Below, in pieces: positions 15,509 through 24,727 of a stretch of 64,000 nucleotides of DNA. Made by a program: the position numbers and the translations under genes. The stretch lies in assembly GCF_002368295.1 (NCBI RefSeq), contig NZ_AP018248.1, positions 4,558,500 to 4,622,499 of the forward strand, read 5' to 3'. Position 1 is the first letter of the stretch; every line of letters starts with the position of its first letter. A model generated the notes under the pieces. That model saw only the letters and a list, made by a program, of their open reading frames with translations, did no database searches and was not told the origin of the DNA. The DNA is from Tolypothrix tenuis PCC 7101 (GTDB lineage Bacteria > Cyanobacteriota > Cyanobacteriia > Cyanobacteriales > Nostocaceae).

Positions 15509-17542
15509 ATGCCTGCGCCTACTATCACCCCCAAAATCACTTCCTTCCCGCTGACAGCCGTAGTCGGACAAGAAGCGATTAAATTAGCTTTACTCTTAGC
15601 AGCAGTCGATCCTGGATTGGGTGGAGTGGCGATCGCAGGCCGTCGTGGTACGGCAAAATCTGTGATGGCGCGTGCAATTCACGCCTTGCTACCACCCATT
15701 GAAGTTGTTGAAGGTTCGATTAGTAACTGCGACCCCAATCAGCCCCAAGATTGGGACGATCTCCTGTTAGCAGAATACGCAGATAAAGATATTCAAGCAG
15801 TCCCCACTGCAATTGTCCCTGCGCCTTTTGTGCAAATTCCCCTCGGGGTGACAGAAGACAGACTCCTCGGTTCTGTGGACGTGGAAAAGTCGGTAAAAGA
15901 AGGGGACACTGTATTTCAGCCTGGGTTACTCGCTACAGCTAACCGAGGTGTGCTGTATGTGGATGAAATCAACTTATTAGATGACCAAATTAGCAATCAG
16001 CTATTAACAGTATTATCAGAAGGGCGCAACCAAATTGAACGAGAAGGGATCAGCTTTCAGCATCCCTGCAAACCTTTGTTTATTGCTACCTACAACCCAG
16101 AAGAAGGCGCATTACGGGAGCATTTACTAGATAGAATTGCGATCGCACTTTCAGCAGATGGAGTTCTGGGTTTAGATCAAAGAGTACAAGCAGTTGAACA
16201 AGCGATCGCTTATTCTGTATCTCCCCAAGAGTTCCTAGAACAATATAAAGAAGACTTAGACGGACTGAAAACTCAAATTATCCTGGCGCGGGAATGGTTG
16301 AAAGATGTCATCATTACCCACGATCAAATTGCTTATTTAGTCAATGAAGCTATTCGTGGTGGCGTTCAAGGACACCGCGCCGAGTTATTTGCGGTACGAG
16401 TTGCAAAAGCGGCTGCGGCTTTAGATGGACGCAACACCGTCAACGCGGAAGACTTGCGCCGGGCTGTGGAATTGGTAATTGTCCCCCGCGCCACAGTTGT
16501 GCAGACACCCCCACCAGAACAACAAGCACCGCCACCACCCCCTCCACCACCTCAGCCACCAGAAAATCAGGACGACTCTGAACAAGAGGAACAGGAAGAA
16601 GAACAGGAACAAGAGGAACAAGAACAACAAGAACCACCCAGCATCCCTGAAGAATTTATCTTTGATCCGGAAGGGGTGATCCTGGATGATACTGTGCTTT
16701 ATTTTGCTCAGATGGCAAAGAGGCAAGGTAAATCTGGTAGCCGCAGTATTATCTTCTCAGACGACCGGGGACGCTACATTAAGCCTATGTTGCCCAAAGG
16801 CAAAGTCAGACGCATTGCCGTAGATGCCACACTCAGAGCCGCCGCTCCGTATCAAAAAGCACGTAGAGAAAGACACCCCGATCGCAAAGTCATCGTTGAA
16901 CAGGGAGACATTCGCGCCAAGCGGTTAGTACGCAAAGCCGGGGCGTTGGTAGTATTTGTAGTAGATGCTTCTGGCTCCATGGCTCTCAACCGGATGCAAT
17001 CAGCTAAAGGTGCAGTCATGCAACTTTTGACCGAAGCATACCAAAATCGCGACCAAATAGCCTTAATTCCTTTCCGTGGCGAACAAGCAGAGGTATTATT
17101 ACCTCCTACTCGTTCCATTGCTTTAGCACGTAACCGTTTGGAAAGACTACCCTGTGGTGGCGGTTCACCCTTAGCGCATGGTTTAACCCAAGCTGTACGC
17201 GTTGGGTTAAATGCTCAAATGAGTGGAGATATTGGGCAAGTTGTGGTTGTAGCGATCACCGATGGCCGGGGTAATATACCCTTAGCCCGTTCCTTAGGTG
17301 AACCACAGGAACCAGGAGAAAAGCCAGATATCAAAAGCGAATTGTTAGAAATTGCGGCGAGAATTCGCGCTTTGGGAATACAACTGTTAGTAATTGATAC
17401 TGAAAGTAAATTTGTTTCCACTGGCTTTGCCAAAGAATTAGCGCAAACAGCCGGAGGTAAATATTATCATTTGCCGAAAGCGACCGATAAAGCAATTGCG
17501 GCTATGACTAAAGGTGCGATCGCGGATTTAAAATCTAGGTAA
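15509..17542 (+). CDS. chlD: magnesium chelatase subunit D
   Basis: 677 residues with the three-part ChlD layout. An AAA+ domain (~1-340) has the Walker A region GRRGTAKS and VDEINLLDD. A proline-rich then acidic linker follows (~345-385, runs of P, E and Q). The von Willebrand A domain (~470-677) has the MIDAS motif DASGSMA and later TDGRG. With ChlI and ChlH it inserts Mg2+ into protoporphyrin IX, committing it to chlorophyll. The length matches cyanobacterial ChlD. It stands alone and converges on sigF. Confidence 0.95.
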   Translation: MPAPTITPKITSFPLTAVVGQEAIKLALLLAAVDPGLGGVAIAGRRGTAKSVMARAIHALLPPIEVVEGSISNCDPNQPQDWDDLLLAEYADKDIQAVPTAIVPAPFVQIPLGVTEDRLLGSVDVEKSVKEGDTVFQPGLLATANRGVLYVDEINLLDDQISNQLLTVLSEGRNQIEREGISFQHPCKPLFIATYNPEEGALREHLLDRIAIALSADGVLGLDQRVQAVEQAIAYSVSPQEFLEQYKEDLDGLKTQIILAREWLKDVIITHDQIAYLVNEAIRGGVQGHRAELFAVRVAKAAAALDGRNTVNAEDLRRAVELVIVPRATVVQTPPPEQQAPPPPPPPPQPPENQDDSEQEEQEEEQEQEEQEQQEPPSIPEEFIFDPEGVILDDTVLYFAQMAKRQGKSGSRSIIFSDDRGRYIKPMLPKGKVRRIAVDATLRAAAPYQKARRERHPDRKVIVEQGDIRAKRLVRKAGALVVFVVDASGSMALNRMQSAKGAVMQLLTEAYQNRDQIALIPFRGEQAEVLLPPTRSIALARNRLERLPCGGGSPLAHGLTQAVRVGLNAQMSGDIGQVVVVAITDGRGNIPLARSLGEPQEPGEKPDIKSELLEIAARIRALGIQLLVIDTESKFVSTGFAKELAQTAGGKYYHLPKATDKAIAAMTKGAIADLKSR

Positions 17543-17617
17543 TTAGTTTAGAGTTGAGGGTCAAGGGTCAAGAGTCAAAAGTTAATTAACTTTCAACTAT
17601 AGACTTTTGATCATTGA

Positions 17618-18403
17618 CTATGACCCATTAGCTACAGCTTGCGGTTGTAAATAGGAAATTAAATCTTGAATTCCCTTTTGCAGATATCGCGTTACTGTCA
17701 TGGGGCTGGTGCCAATATTTTTAGCTGCATCCTTACGGGAAAGTTCTTTTAAAAATACTAATTCAACTGCCATGCGTGGCTTTTCTTCTAATAGACTGAT
17801 AGCACCTTGCAATTGTTGACGTTCTTCTTCTTGTTGTTGAAGCGCGCTAGAACGAGGACAAGGAAGGGCTTCACCTAAAGTTATTTGACAATCAACATAA
17901 TGAACTGCTGTAGCATCTAAACTTAAAGGCATCCGATTTTGAGCAGCTAATTTAGTTTCTTGCCATTCTTGAACAGAGACATGCAGCTGTTTAGCAATTT
18001 CAGAATCTTTAGGAGGGCGACCTAAAGCAATTGATAATTCTTTGCGAACCTTTTGCCCCTCATTATATAATTCTTGCCAACGCCGGGGAATTTTTAATAG
18101 AGTACTGCGATCGCGCAGAAAATGCAGCATCTCTCCACGAATATATGGTACAGCGAAGGAACTAAACGCATATCCTTGGCTGGGATCAAAGCGTTCAATG
18201 GCCCTAATCAAACCAAAATAACCGATTTGTTCTAAATCTTCATAAGGTTCATTACATTGATGGCTAAATTTGTGAGCCATCTTCCGTACTAAACCAGTAT
18301 GTAGCTGTACAAGTTGATTACGAAGTTTAATAGAAGGATTCTGGTGGTATAAATGTAATAGCTCTATACCATCTATTCGCACAGAGGACTCACTTGCTGC
18401 CAT
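17618..18403 (-). CDS. sigF: group 3 RNA polymerase sigma factor, SigF type
   Basis: 261 residues. Region 2 is clear (EDLEQIGYFGLIRAIERFDP, then FSSFAVPYIRGEMLHFLRDR), followed by region 3 and a region 4 helix-turn-helix (RKDAAKNIGTSPMTVTRYLQKGI). Length and region 2 wording match the SigF/SigB-like group 3 sigma factors of cyanobacteria, which in studied species drive type IV pilus and motility genes. No anti-sigma gene is adjacent. A hairpin lies in its leader (18423-18449). Confidence 0.85.
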   Translation of the reverse strand: MAASESSVRIDGIELLHLYHQNPSIKLRNQLVQLHTGLVRKMAHKFSHQCNEPYEDLEQIGYFGLIRAIERFDPSQGYAFSSFAVPYIRGEMLHFLRDRSTLLKIPRRWQELYNEGQKVRKELSIALGRPPKDSEIAKQLHVSVQEWQETKLAAQNRMPLSLDATAVHYVDCQITLGEALPCPRSSALQQQEEERQQLQGAISLLEEKPRMAVELVFLKELSRKDAAKNIGTSPMTVTRYLQKGIQDLISYLQPQAVANGS

Positions 18404-18422
18404 ATAAAAATTCCTTTGTTGT

Positions 18423-18449
18423 AACTCCTTTTTCTAAAGAAATGGAGTT
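18423..18449 (-). promoter_or_regulatory. hairpin just upstream of sigF
   Basis: AACTCC (18423-18428) and GGAGTT (18444-18449) pair, with TTTCT/AGAAA extending inward. It begins ~20 nt before the sigF start and contains GGAGTT, so it could mask the ribosome site in the transcript. Confidence 0.35.
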
Positions 18450-19383
18450 GCGTATATTGTTATCAAAGCTGTCATTATTTTCCTTAGACGAGACTGAATA
18501 AACCATCGTCGTTATACTGAACTTATCAGGGTCTCGAAGCTCTAATTCAGTATTTACACGCATGATTTTTTATTGATCTATGTTGTTGGTAAAAATAGTT
18601 TTCTCCACAACAATTTGCAGAAGCTCATTATTTTGAGTTCTGGCAACACACCTTAAATGTTTATGCTTAAAAATACATACATTGCTCAACGAGTATCTTG
18701 CTTGCTGAGTTGAATGGGAAAAAAATACTGCCAATCTATACTATAAATTTAGGTTGCCCATCCTGCTATCAGAACTAACCACACCAGCATTTGCGGATAT
18801 AGCTGGACATCAAGAAGTTATCTCAATAGCAGTATTTTGACTGTTTCTAATTTACTGACTAAATTTTACCGATCCTTACCCTTACCCTTGGGTAGGAACA
18901 ACCAAAAATTCTCTGTCAGTATGAACAATACTGTAGAGTCTCCAAAAACTCAAGAATCAGATTTTTTAAGCACAAAAGTACCATTCTGATTTGATAAATA
19001 CAGCAAAAAATAGCATTTATTTACGAAATTTGCAGAAATTAAATTATCCAATTAAGAGAGTGAAGACCACGATCATCGTCTTCCTCCTCTAGCTTGAAAA
19101 TGGTCATAGGGCATGGGAAAGACAAATTTTCATGCTTGGTTGTGCCAAAACTGGGCGTGAATGGCTGACTTGAAAGTACTGAGTAAAAATACTTGCCATT
19201 GCTACTTTCATACATAGTGATGAAATTTTTTTCATTGGGACTGCTTCCTCTGCCTCCTCTGCTTTTACAGCCATAGGATATTTATTTTAGAAGTCTCTCG
19301 CTTTACTCCCTGGTTACTTGCCGCAGATATTGGTAAAAATGAGAGTAAAGCAGAACGTTTATCTGTAAAACACTTTTTTAAAT
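18450..19383. other. long spacer (~930 bp) between divergent sigF and BI-1 genes
   Basis: No open frame above ~25 codons with a ribosome site. It contains a GAAGAC...GTCTTC palindrome near 19060-19082 and a CTTCCTCTGCCTCCTCTGC low-complexity stretch near 19245. An unannotated regulatory RNA is possible but unproven. Confidence 0.4.
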
Positions 19384-20112
19384 ATGAGCAACACCAGCAA
19401 TTTTCGTGATGCTATTCGGGACGCTAGAACTCAAGCCCTCGTTGGCCCTAATGTAATTGCCAATGCCCTTCCTTATGTCGGTGGTGGTCTTGTACTCACA
19501 GCACTGGGAACCTACGGTGGTTTGGGAGTTATCCGTACTAACCCCGGAATTTTCTTTCCCACCTTCATTGGTGCGGTAATTCTAGAGCTAATTTTGTTCT
19601 TTGTGGCGCAAAATGTTGCTGAAAAAGGCAACAAAGGTTTGGCGTTACCCCTACTAGCTACCTATAGTCTCTTAACTGGATATACTCTCAGTGGCTTAGT
19701 GTTTGTCGCCTTGAGAACTCAAGGTGTAGGCATTCAAGGTATTGGTTTAGCTGCCCTAGGTTGTGGTGTTACCTTTATTGTTGCCCGCCAAATTGGTTCC
19801 AATCTTTCGGAACAAGACGGGATGGCTTTAAGTAAAACCATCTCTCTCGGCATCATTGCCTTGGTGGTTGTCTGTTTGACTCAATTTGTCTTTGCTTTGT
19901 TTGGTGTTTATACACCAACCTGGCTAGAAATTGCTATTTCTGGTTTGGGCGTATTTTTGTTCGCTGGCGCATCTGTAGTTGATTTCTACATCTTGCCACG
20001 TACTTATCGCAACGATCAGTACTTGCCTGCGGCTTTATCTATGTACCTCACCTACATCAACCTATTCATTTTTATTTTGCGGCTGTTAATTGCCCTGAAT
20101 GGCCGCGATTAA
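19384..20112 (+). CDS. Bax inhibitor-1/YccA-family membrane protein
   Basis: 242 residues with seven predicted membrane helices starting at ~28. The helix pattern and the C-terminal segment (FAGASVVDFYILPRTY, then YLTYINLFIFILRLL) are those of the UPF0005/TMBIM group, whose bacterial members are pH-sensitive calcium-leak channels or membrane-protease partners. The Asp in VVDFY sits where the family has its di-aspartyl pH sensor. It is single-gene, closed by a perfect terminator. Confidence 0.85.
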   Translation: MSNTSNFRDAIRDARTQALVGPNVIANALPYVGGGLVLTALGTYGGLGVIRTNPGIFFPTFIGAVILELILFFVAQNVAEKGNKGLALPLLATYSLLTGYTLSGLVFVALRTQGVGIQGIGLAALGCGVTFIVARQIGSNLSEQDGMALSKTISLGIIALVVVCLTQFVFALFGVYTPTWLEIAISGLGVFLFAGASVVDFYILPRTYRNDQYLPAALSMYLTYINLFIFILRLLIALNGRD

Positions 20113-20145
20113 GCACCCATAGGTAAGTAAAATTGATAAATTATT

Positions 20146-20178
20146 ACCGTGGTTGAATCTCAACAACCACGGTTTTTT
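20146..20178 (+). terminator. intrinsic terminator of the BI-1 gene
   Basis: ACCGTGGTTG (20146-20155) and CAACCACGGT (20163-20172) form a perfect 10-bp stem followed by TTTTTT. Confidence 0.95.
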
Positions 20179-20259
20179 AATTTGGTTGACATTTCAACTT
20201 AAGAAAAAATTTTTGTAATACAATATGTAGTAAGTTATCAGCCGTAAGTGAGCAAAGTT

Positions 20260-21385
20260 ATGCTGGAACTCTCAAACATCAAACGTGAAGTAGAAAGGTT
20301 GTCGAATATCCTGGGCAAAGCAGAAGATTGTCTTTGACCTGGGAGAAATAACTGCAAGAATTCAAGAATTAGAAAATATAATTTCTCAGTCTAATTTTTG
20401 GGAAAATAGCTTTATTGCCTATCCAACAGTTCGAGAGATTGAATCTCTCAACGCCAAAAAGAGAAAATATCAGCGATCGCATTCACTTCTAGGAGATATC
20501 AAAGCTGCTCTAGAACTGTTAGAATACTCTGCCGATGAGCAATTATTGCATGAGGCGCAAACTAACCTGATCCAGCTTCAACAAGAACTTAAAACACTAG
20601 AAATACAACAGTTACTAGTTGAATATTACGACCAAAAGAGCGCATATCTTACTATTACTGCCGGGGTTGGTGAAATAGATGCCGAAGATTGGGCTTCGAT
20701 TTTGTTTAGAATGTACTATCGGTGGGCAAATAGCCACAATTACAAAATATATCTAGTCGCAGAATCTTGCAAAGATTTAGCTGGAATTAAGTCTGCTACC
20801 CTAGAAATTACAGGTCTTTACGCATACGGCTGCCTCAAATCAGAACAAGGAACTCATGTAAAAATAGTTAGGATTTCTCCCCAAAATGGTAATGGTAAGC
20901 GACTCACGTGCTTTGCAAATATAGAAGTTAGCCCCATTTTAGATCAATCTTTTGAGTTAAAAATTCCAGACAAGGATTTAGAAATAACTAAATGTTGGCA
21001 TAGTGGAAATGTTAACCGCCCAGAAACTTGGGTACAAGTATTTCATATTCCTACAGGAATTACTGTCTTGTGTGACCAAAAACGTAATCAGCTGCAAAAC
21101 CAAGAGCAAGCCTTAGCTATTCTTAAAAGTAAGCTATGGGCTTTCATGCAAGCCCAAGGTGTTCAGAATATGTCTGATCTTCAATCTGGCAGAATCAAAT
21201 CTCTATTCAAAAAGCCCATCCGTGAATATATCTTGCATCCCTATACCAGGGTCAAGGATTTGCGTACCCAAGTAGAAACAACAGCTGCAACGGAGGTTTT
21301 GAATGGTGACATTGATTTTTTGATCAAAGCCTATTTGCAGCAGCAATATCAAACCCTAGCGCGAGCAAATATGCATACTGAATAA
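20260..21385 (+). CDS. RF2-like paralog lacking GGQ and SPF motifs, expressed by +1 frameshift
   Basis: Starting at ATG 20260, 25 codons lead to CTT TGA C. A +1 slip there joins the long frame, giving a ~374-residue protein alignable end to end with the prfB product 130 bp downstream. Where RF2 has TSRAGGKGGQNVN, this protein has KCWHSGNVN: four codons are gone and with them GGQ, needed for peptide release. The stop-reading SPF tripeptide reads SPQ. The frame is otherwise intact for over 1 kb, arguing against simple decay. It cannot be a normal release factor. The GGQ-less chloroplast PrfB3 of Arabidopsis, which stabilises an mRNA, is a known parallel. The role here is unknown. Confidence 0.8.
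20332..20338 (+). other. programmed +1 frameshift site in the RF2-like paralog
   Basis: CTTTGAC at codons 25-26, identical to the site in prfB. Upstream AGAAGATTGT is a poorer Shine-Dalgarno-like sequence than the AGGA in prfB. The zero frame stops at TGA; +1 continues for 349 codons. Confidence 0.85.
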
Positions 21386-21515
21386 TTTCAGTAATTTTAG
21401 CAACTTATACAAATGCAACGAGAGAACTTGCTCAACTACAGCTAAAATCAAAAAGGCAAATAGAATTAAGAGCAAGTTCCTCACCATCGGGAGCGCTTTA
21501 TCTTTAGTAAGCACT

Positions 21516-22638
21516 ATGGATGTCTTAGAACTCAAACGCGAAATCGAAACGTTGTCTTACCGCCTGGGTAAAACCCAGGACTATCTTTGACGTACCTGCA
21601 CTGACAGCGAAAATTCAGGATTTAGAACAAATTTCCGCCCAGCCAGAATTTTGGGACGACCAAACCACAGCCCAAGAAACTCTACAAGAACTTAATGACC
21701 TGAAAGCCCACCTTGAGCAGTATCATCAGTGGCAAACTCATCTGGAAGATACCAAAGCTGTGGTTGAGTTGTTGGAGTTAGAAACCGACGAATCGCTGTT
21801 GCAAGAAGCGGAATCTACGATTACCACACTCAATAGCGAACTCGATCAGTGGGAGTTACAACAATTACTTTCCGGCCCCTATGACGATAAAGGCGCGGTG
21901 TTAACAATTAACGCTGGTGCAGGCGGTACAGACGCTCAAGACTGGGCATTTATGCTGATGCGGATGTATACCCGTTGGGCAGAAGCCCACGGTTACAAGG
22001 TGGCTTTAGCTGAAGAGTCAGAAGGTGATGAAGCCGGGATTAAATCGGCTACTTTGGAAATTACCGGTCGCTACGCCTATGGTTATTTGCGATCGGAAAC
22101 TGGTACACATCGCTTAGTGCGGATTTCGCCATTTAACGCCAACGGTAAACGCCAAACCAGTTTTGCTGGGGTGGAAGTTATGCCACAAATAGATAGTTCT
22201 GTACAACTAGATATTCCCGAAAAGGATTTAGAAATTACTACATCTCGTGCTGGTGGTAAAGGCGGACAGAACGTCAACAAAGTAGAAACAGCAGTGCGGA
22301 TTGTTCACATTCCCACTGGTCTTGCTGTGCGTTGTACAGAAGAGCGATCGCAATTGCAAAATAAAGAGAAAGCTTTGGCTCGTCTCAAAGCAAAGTTGCT
22401 AGTGATTGCACGAGAACAGCGCGCCCAAGAAATTGCCGAAATTCGCGGCGATATGGTGGAAGCTTCTTGGGGTAACCAAATCCGTAACTATGTATTTCAC
22501 CCATACCAAATGGTTAAGGATTTGCGTACCAACATTGAAACAACAGCCATTACCGATGTGATGAACGGCGACCTTGATGCTTTCATTCAAGCCTATTTGC
22601 GTCAAGAAAACCAGCTTGTAGAAAGTACTCCTGCTTAG
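21516..22638 (+). CDS. prfB: peptide chain release factor 2 (programmed frameshift)
   Basis: ATG at 21516, 24 codons to CTT TGA C, then a +1 shift into the main frame, giving ~373 residues, the normal RF2 size. Domain 2 has the stop-recognition SPF (RISPFNANGKR), and domain 3 has GGQ in AGGKGGQNVN. RF2 releases peptides at UGA and UAA. The in-frame UGA makes its synthesis rise when RF2 is scarce. It lies directly downstream of its degenerate paralog, so the pair is probably a tandem duplication. The frame beginning at GTG 21760 is only part of the gene. Confidence 0.95.
21585..21591 (+). other. programmed +1 frameshift site of prfB
   Basis: CTT TGA C preceded by AGGACTAT, matching the conserved E. 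coli arrangement of an internal Shine-Dalgarno-like sequence just before CUU UGA C. Confidence 0.92.
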
Positions 22639-22639
22639 T

Positions 22640-22768
22640 TAGGGATTGGGGACTGGGGACTGGGGACTGGGGATAAGGGACTGGGGATAAGGGAGATGAG
22701 GGGATAGTGAGAAATTACTATTACCCATTACCCATTACCCATTACCCATTACCCATTACCCATTACCA
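22640..22768. repeat. short tandem repeat tracts (GGGGACT and CCCATTA units)
   Basis: GGGGACT/GGGGATAAG units (22643-22692) and about seven CCCATTA units (22723-22768) lie between prfB and the next gene. They belong to the heptanucleotide STRR type of heterocystous cyanobacteria. Confidence 0.85.
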
Positions 22769-22783
22769 AACACCAAACACCAA

Positions 22784-23179
22784 ATGACCAATTTAATAGA
22801 ATACGAACAAGCTAGCGATGAAGTGCGGGCGGTATATGATGATATTCGCGCTACACGCCAGACTGAATATATCAACAATTTTTGGAAAGCGATCGCTAAT
22901 CATCCCCCTACCCTGCAACGCACCTGGCAAACTGTCAAGGAAGTCATGACCAGTCCAGGGGAGATTGATCCATTGATGCGTGAACTAATTTACATCGCTG
23001 TCAGCGTGACCAATGGCTGTGATTATTGTATTGCTTCACACACAGCATCAGGACGTGCTAAGGGCATGAATGATACGATGTTTGGTGAATTGTTAGCGAT
23101 CGTTGCTACAGCAAATACAACTAATCGCCTTGCTAATGGCTATCAGATTCCCGTAGACGAGCAATTTAAAAATCAGTAA
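22784..23179 (+). CDS. carboxymuconolactone decarboxylase/AhpD-like protein
   Basis: 131 residues of the all-helical CMD/AhpD fold. The redox motif is CDYCIASHTASGR, that is C-x2-C with the following His, as in AhpD-type peroxidase reductants. It probably takes part in peroxide or thiol redox chemistry. It stands alone, with repeats directly before its start. The ~1.5 kb that follows has no clear gene. Confidence 0.85.
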   Translation: MTNLIEYEQASDEVRAVYDDIRATRQTEYINNFWKAIANHPPTLQRTWQTVKEVMTSPGEIDPLMRELIYIAVSVTNGCDYCIASHTASGRAKGMNDTMFGELLAIVATANTTNRLANGYQIPVDEQFKNQ

Positions 23180-23759
23180 TAGTCTGTTTTATGTAGTTGC
23201 TATGTATTAAAACACAATATTGTTATCCTGCAAACTCTGCTATAGCAATCAGTTTTGATGCAAAGAAAATACTGAAGTAGAAAGCGAACAGGAAAGAAGA
23301 AATTAAGGTATATAGAGTTTTTTAGCCATCAAATATGATTCTTATACTCAAGTGGGTGGCTAATAAACTACACATTACATATACTCATTCTAGCCTACTT
23401 CAAGACGCGCTGTACTTATATAACGAAGCTTTTTTTACTAGCTATAGCTTTGTATAAGCAAAGTTTCATGGCTTTCTATTAAATATGAAGCTTTTAATAA
23501 TGTATAAAATATGATTCTTGTAGAAGAGTGGTATTTGTATAAATTCAACATATATAAGAACAATATTTGTTTTATAAAAAATGTAGGTATAGTTTTATTC
23601 CTGATGATCGTTGCTCTTTCCCCTTGCTATGCAAGCATTTTCAGGCATCAAACCGAATTGTTATATGTAATAAATTAGTTACAAATATGTAGCAAAATTT
23701 TTAAGCTTGTATTTTCCTATTTAAGCGCCACACGTAATAAATACAACAAGTTAAATCTC

Positions 23760-23951
23760 TTGCCATATGATTGTTTTGATGAGTATAAACTGGTAGAGTT
23801 GATAAAAATTAACACTGAAAAAATAAAATCTTATAGACAATATAATATCTTCAAACCTATCGCAAGACAGATGGAAATGTTGTTTAAAAAAACTAAGATT
23901 ATTAGAAATAAAGCAAAGGGCATCACGAATCTTGAGGGTGCAGATACATAG
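23760..23951 (+). CDS. doubtful 63-codon frame before a perfect terminator
   Basis: A Lys/Ile-rich frame that would start at TTG, with no ribosome site. The frame is open further upstream without a better start, so it may be a 3' remnant of a lost gene. Its only support is the 16-bp terminator six bases after the stop. No family recognised. A non-coding RNA ending at the same terminator is an equal alternative. Confidence 0.2.
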   Translation: MPYDCFDEYKLVELIKINTEKIKSYRQYNIFKPIARQMEMLFKKTKIIRNKAKGITNLEGADT

Positions 23952-23956
23952 GTAAA

Positions 23957-23994
23957 TACAGAGTAAAAAATTATAATTTTTTACTCTGTATTTT
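23957..23994 (+). terminator. perfect 16-bp stem terminator
   Basis: TACAGAGTAAAAAATT and AATTTTTTACTCTGTA (23957-23972 and 23975-23990) pair with a 2-nt loop, followed by TTTT. A transcript must end here or the palindrome has another use. Confidence 0.75.
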
Positions 23995-24218
23995 CTATGT
24001 TTGCTAAGATTTTTGAGTTGGAAAAGTAGTACTCAGTAACCCTCATCAACTGCATATACTAATAATCGTGCAAAATTAAGTTTATTAGTGGAAAGAGGGA
24101 ACAGAGAAATAATCTGTGTAATTAATTGTTTTAGGTACTTAATATAAGTTACTCAGCAATCTCACTTGACAGCAGTGACTACAAGGGCGTGTGTCCCTTA
24201 GCACGATTCGGATATCTT

Positions 24219-24290
24219 ATACTAAATCAAATAATGTTCGCGACACATCAATATATTCTAGAGAGTAGGGCACTGCCGTGCTTCTACAAG
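24219..24290. mobile_element. truncated copy of the ATACCA MITE-like element
   Basis: ATACTAAATCAAATAATGTTCGCGACA matches, with changes, the end ATACCAATTCAAATAATG...GCGACA of the full copies, followed by a decayed GTAGGGGCACGGC-like interior. The other end is missing. Confidence 0.55.
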
Positions 24291-24727
24291 CTGTTGCATT
24301 CTCTTTTCAAATTGGTATTACAGTAGGCGCTAACCTTTTTTCAGAAGTGATCGACACAGTGGTGCTACTCTGTGGGAAGCCGTAGAAGCGTCAGTACTGT
24401 TTTTAGGTATTAAAACTCCAGAAAAAGCATGAAAATCGTTCTTCTTTAGCCTAAGCACGCCTATTTTCAAATTAGCCCCTCATGGAAAAATGCCACAAGC
24501 AAACATCAAAATTTCTCTTCCCCTGTTCCCTATTTTCAAGACAGTGATTTCTTTAATACGTCAATTTTGATATCATTGGCGGGGCGTTAACTTACGGCAT
24601 AAATATACTTTACTGCCTATAGTTAGCAATAAACTGTTGCATATTTTTATCTAACTAAATAAATTTACATCAGTAATAATACGCAAGCTATAATCAAATC
24701 ATTCCGGATAAAACTATATTTATTTTC

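Larger units (their letters stand above)
23180..24727. other. 1.5-kb gene-poor region
   Basis: AT-rich with many stops. It holds one doubtful short frame with a perfect terminator behind it (23760-23994) and one truncated MITE copy (24219-24290), both listed separately. Nothing else was recognised. Confidence 0.5.

Noticed and set aside
16421..16726. Antisense frames rich in Leu/Trp/Val opposite the chlD linker
   Set aside because: They are the reverse reading of the proline-rich and acidic linker of ChlD and have no ribosome site.
21760..22638. prfB starting at GTG 21760
   Set aside because: This would remove domain 1; the frameshift reading from ATG 21516 gives the full RF2.
22640..22768. 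Regular CCCATTA and GGGGACT tracts resembling a CRISPR array
   Set aside because: Units are 7 nt, head to tail, with no unique spacers and no cas genes. They are STRR-type repeats, seen also near 28.5, 37.4, 39.6, 47.8 and 49.8 kb.
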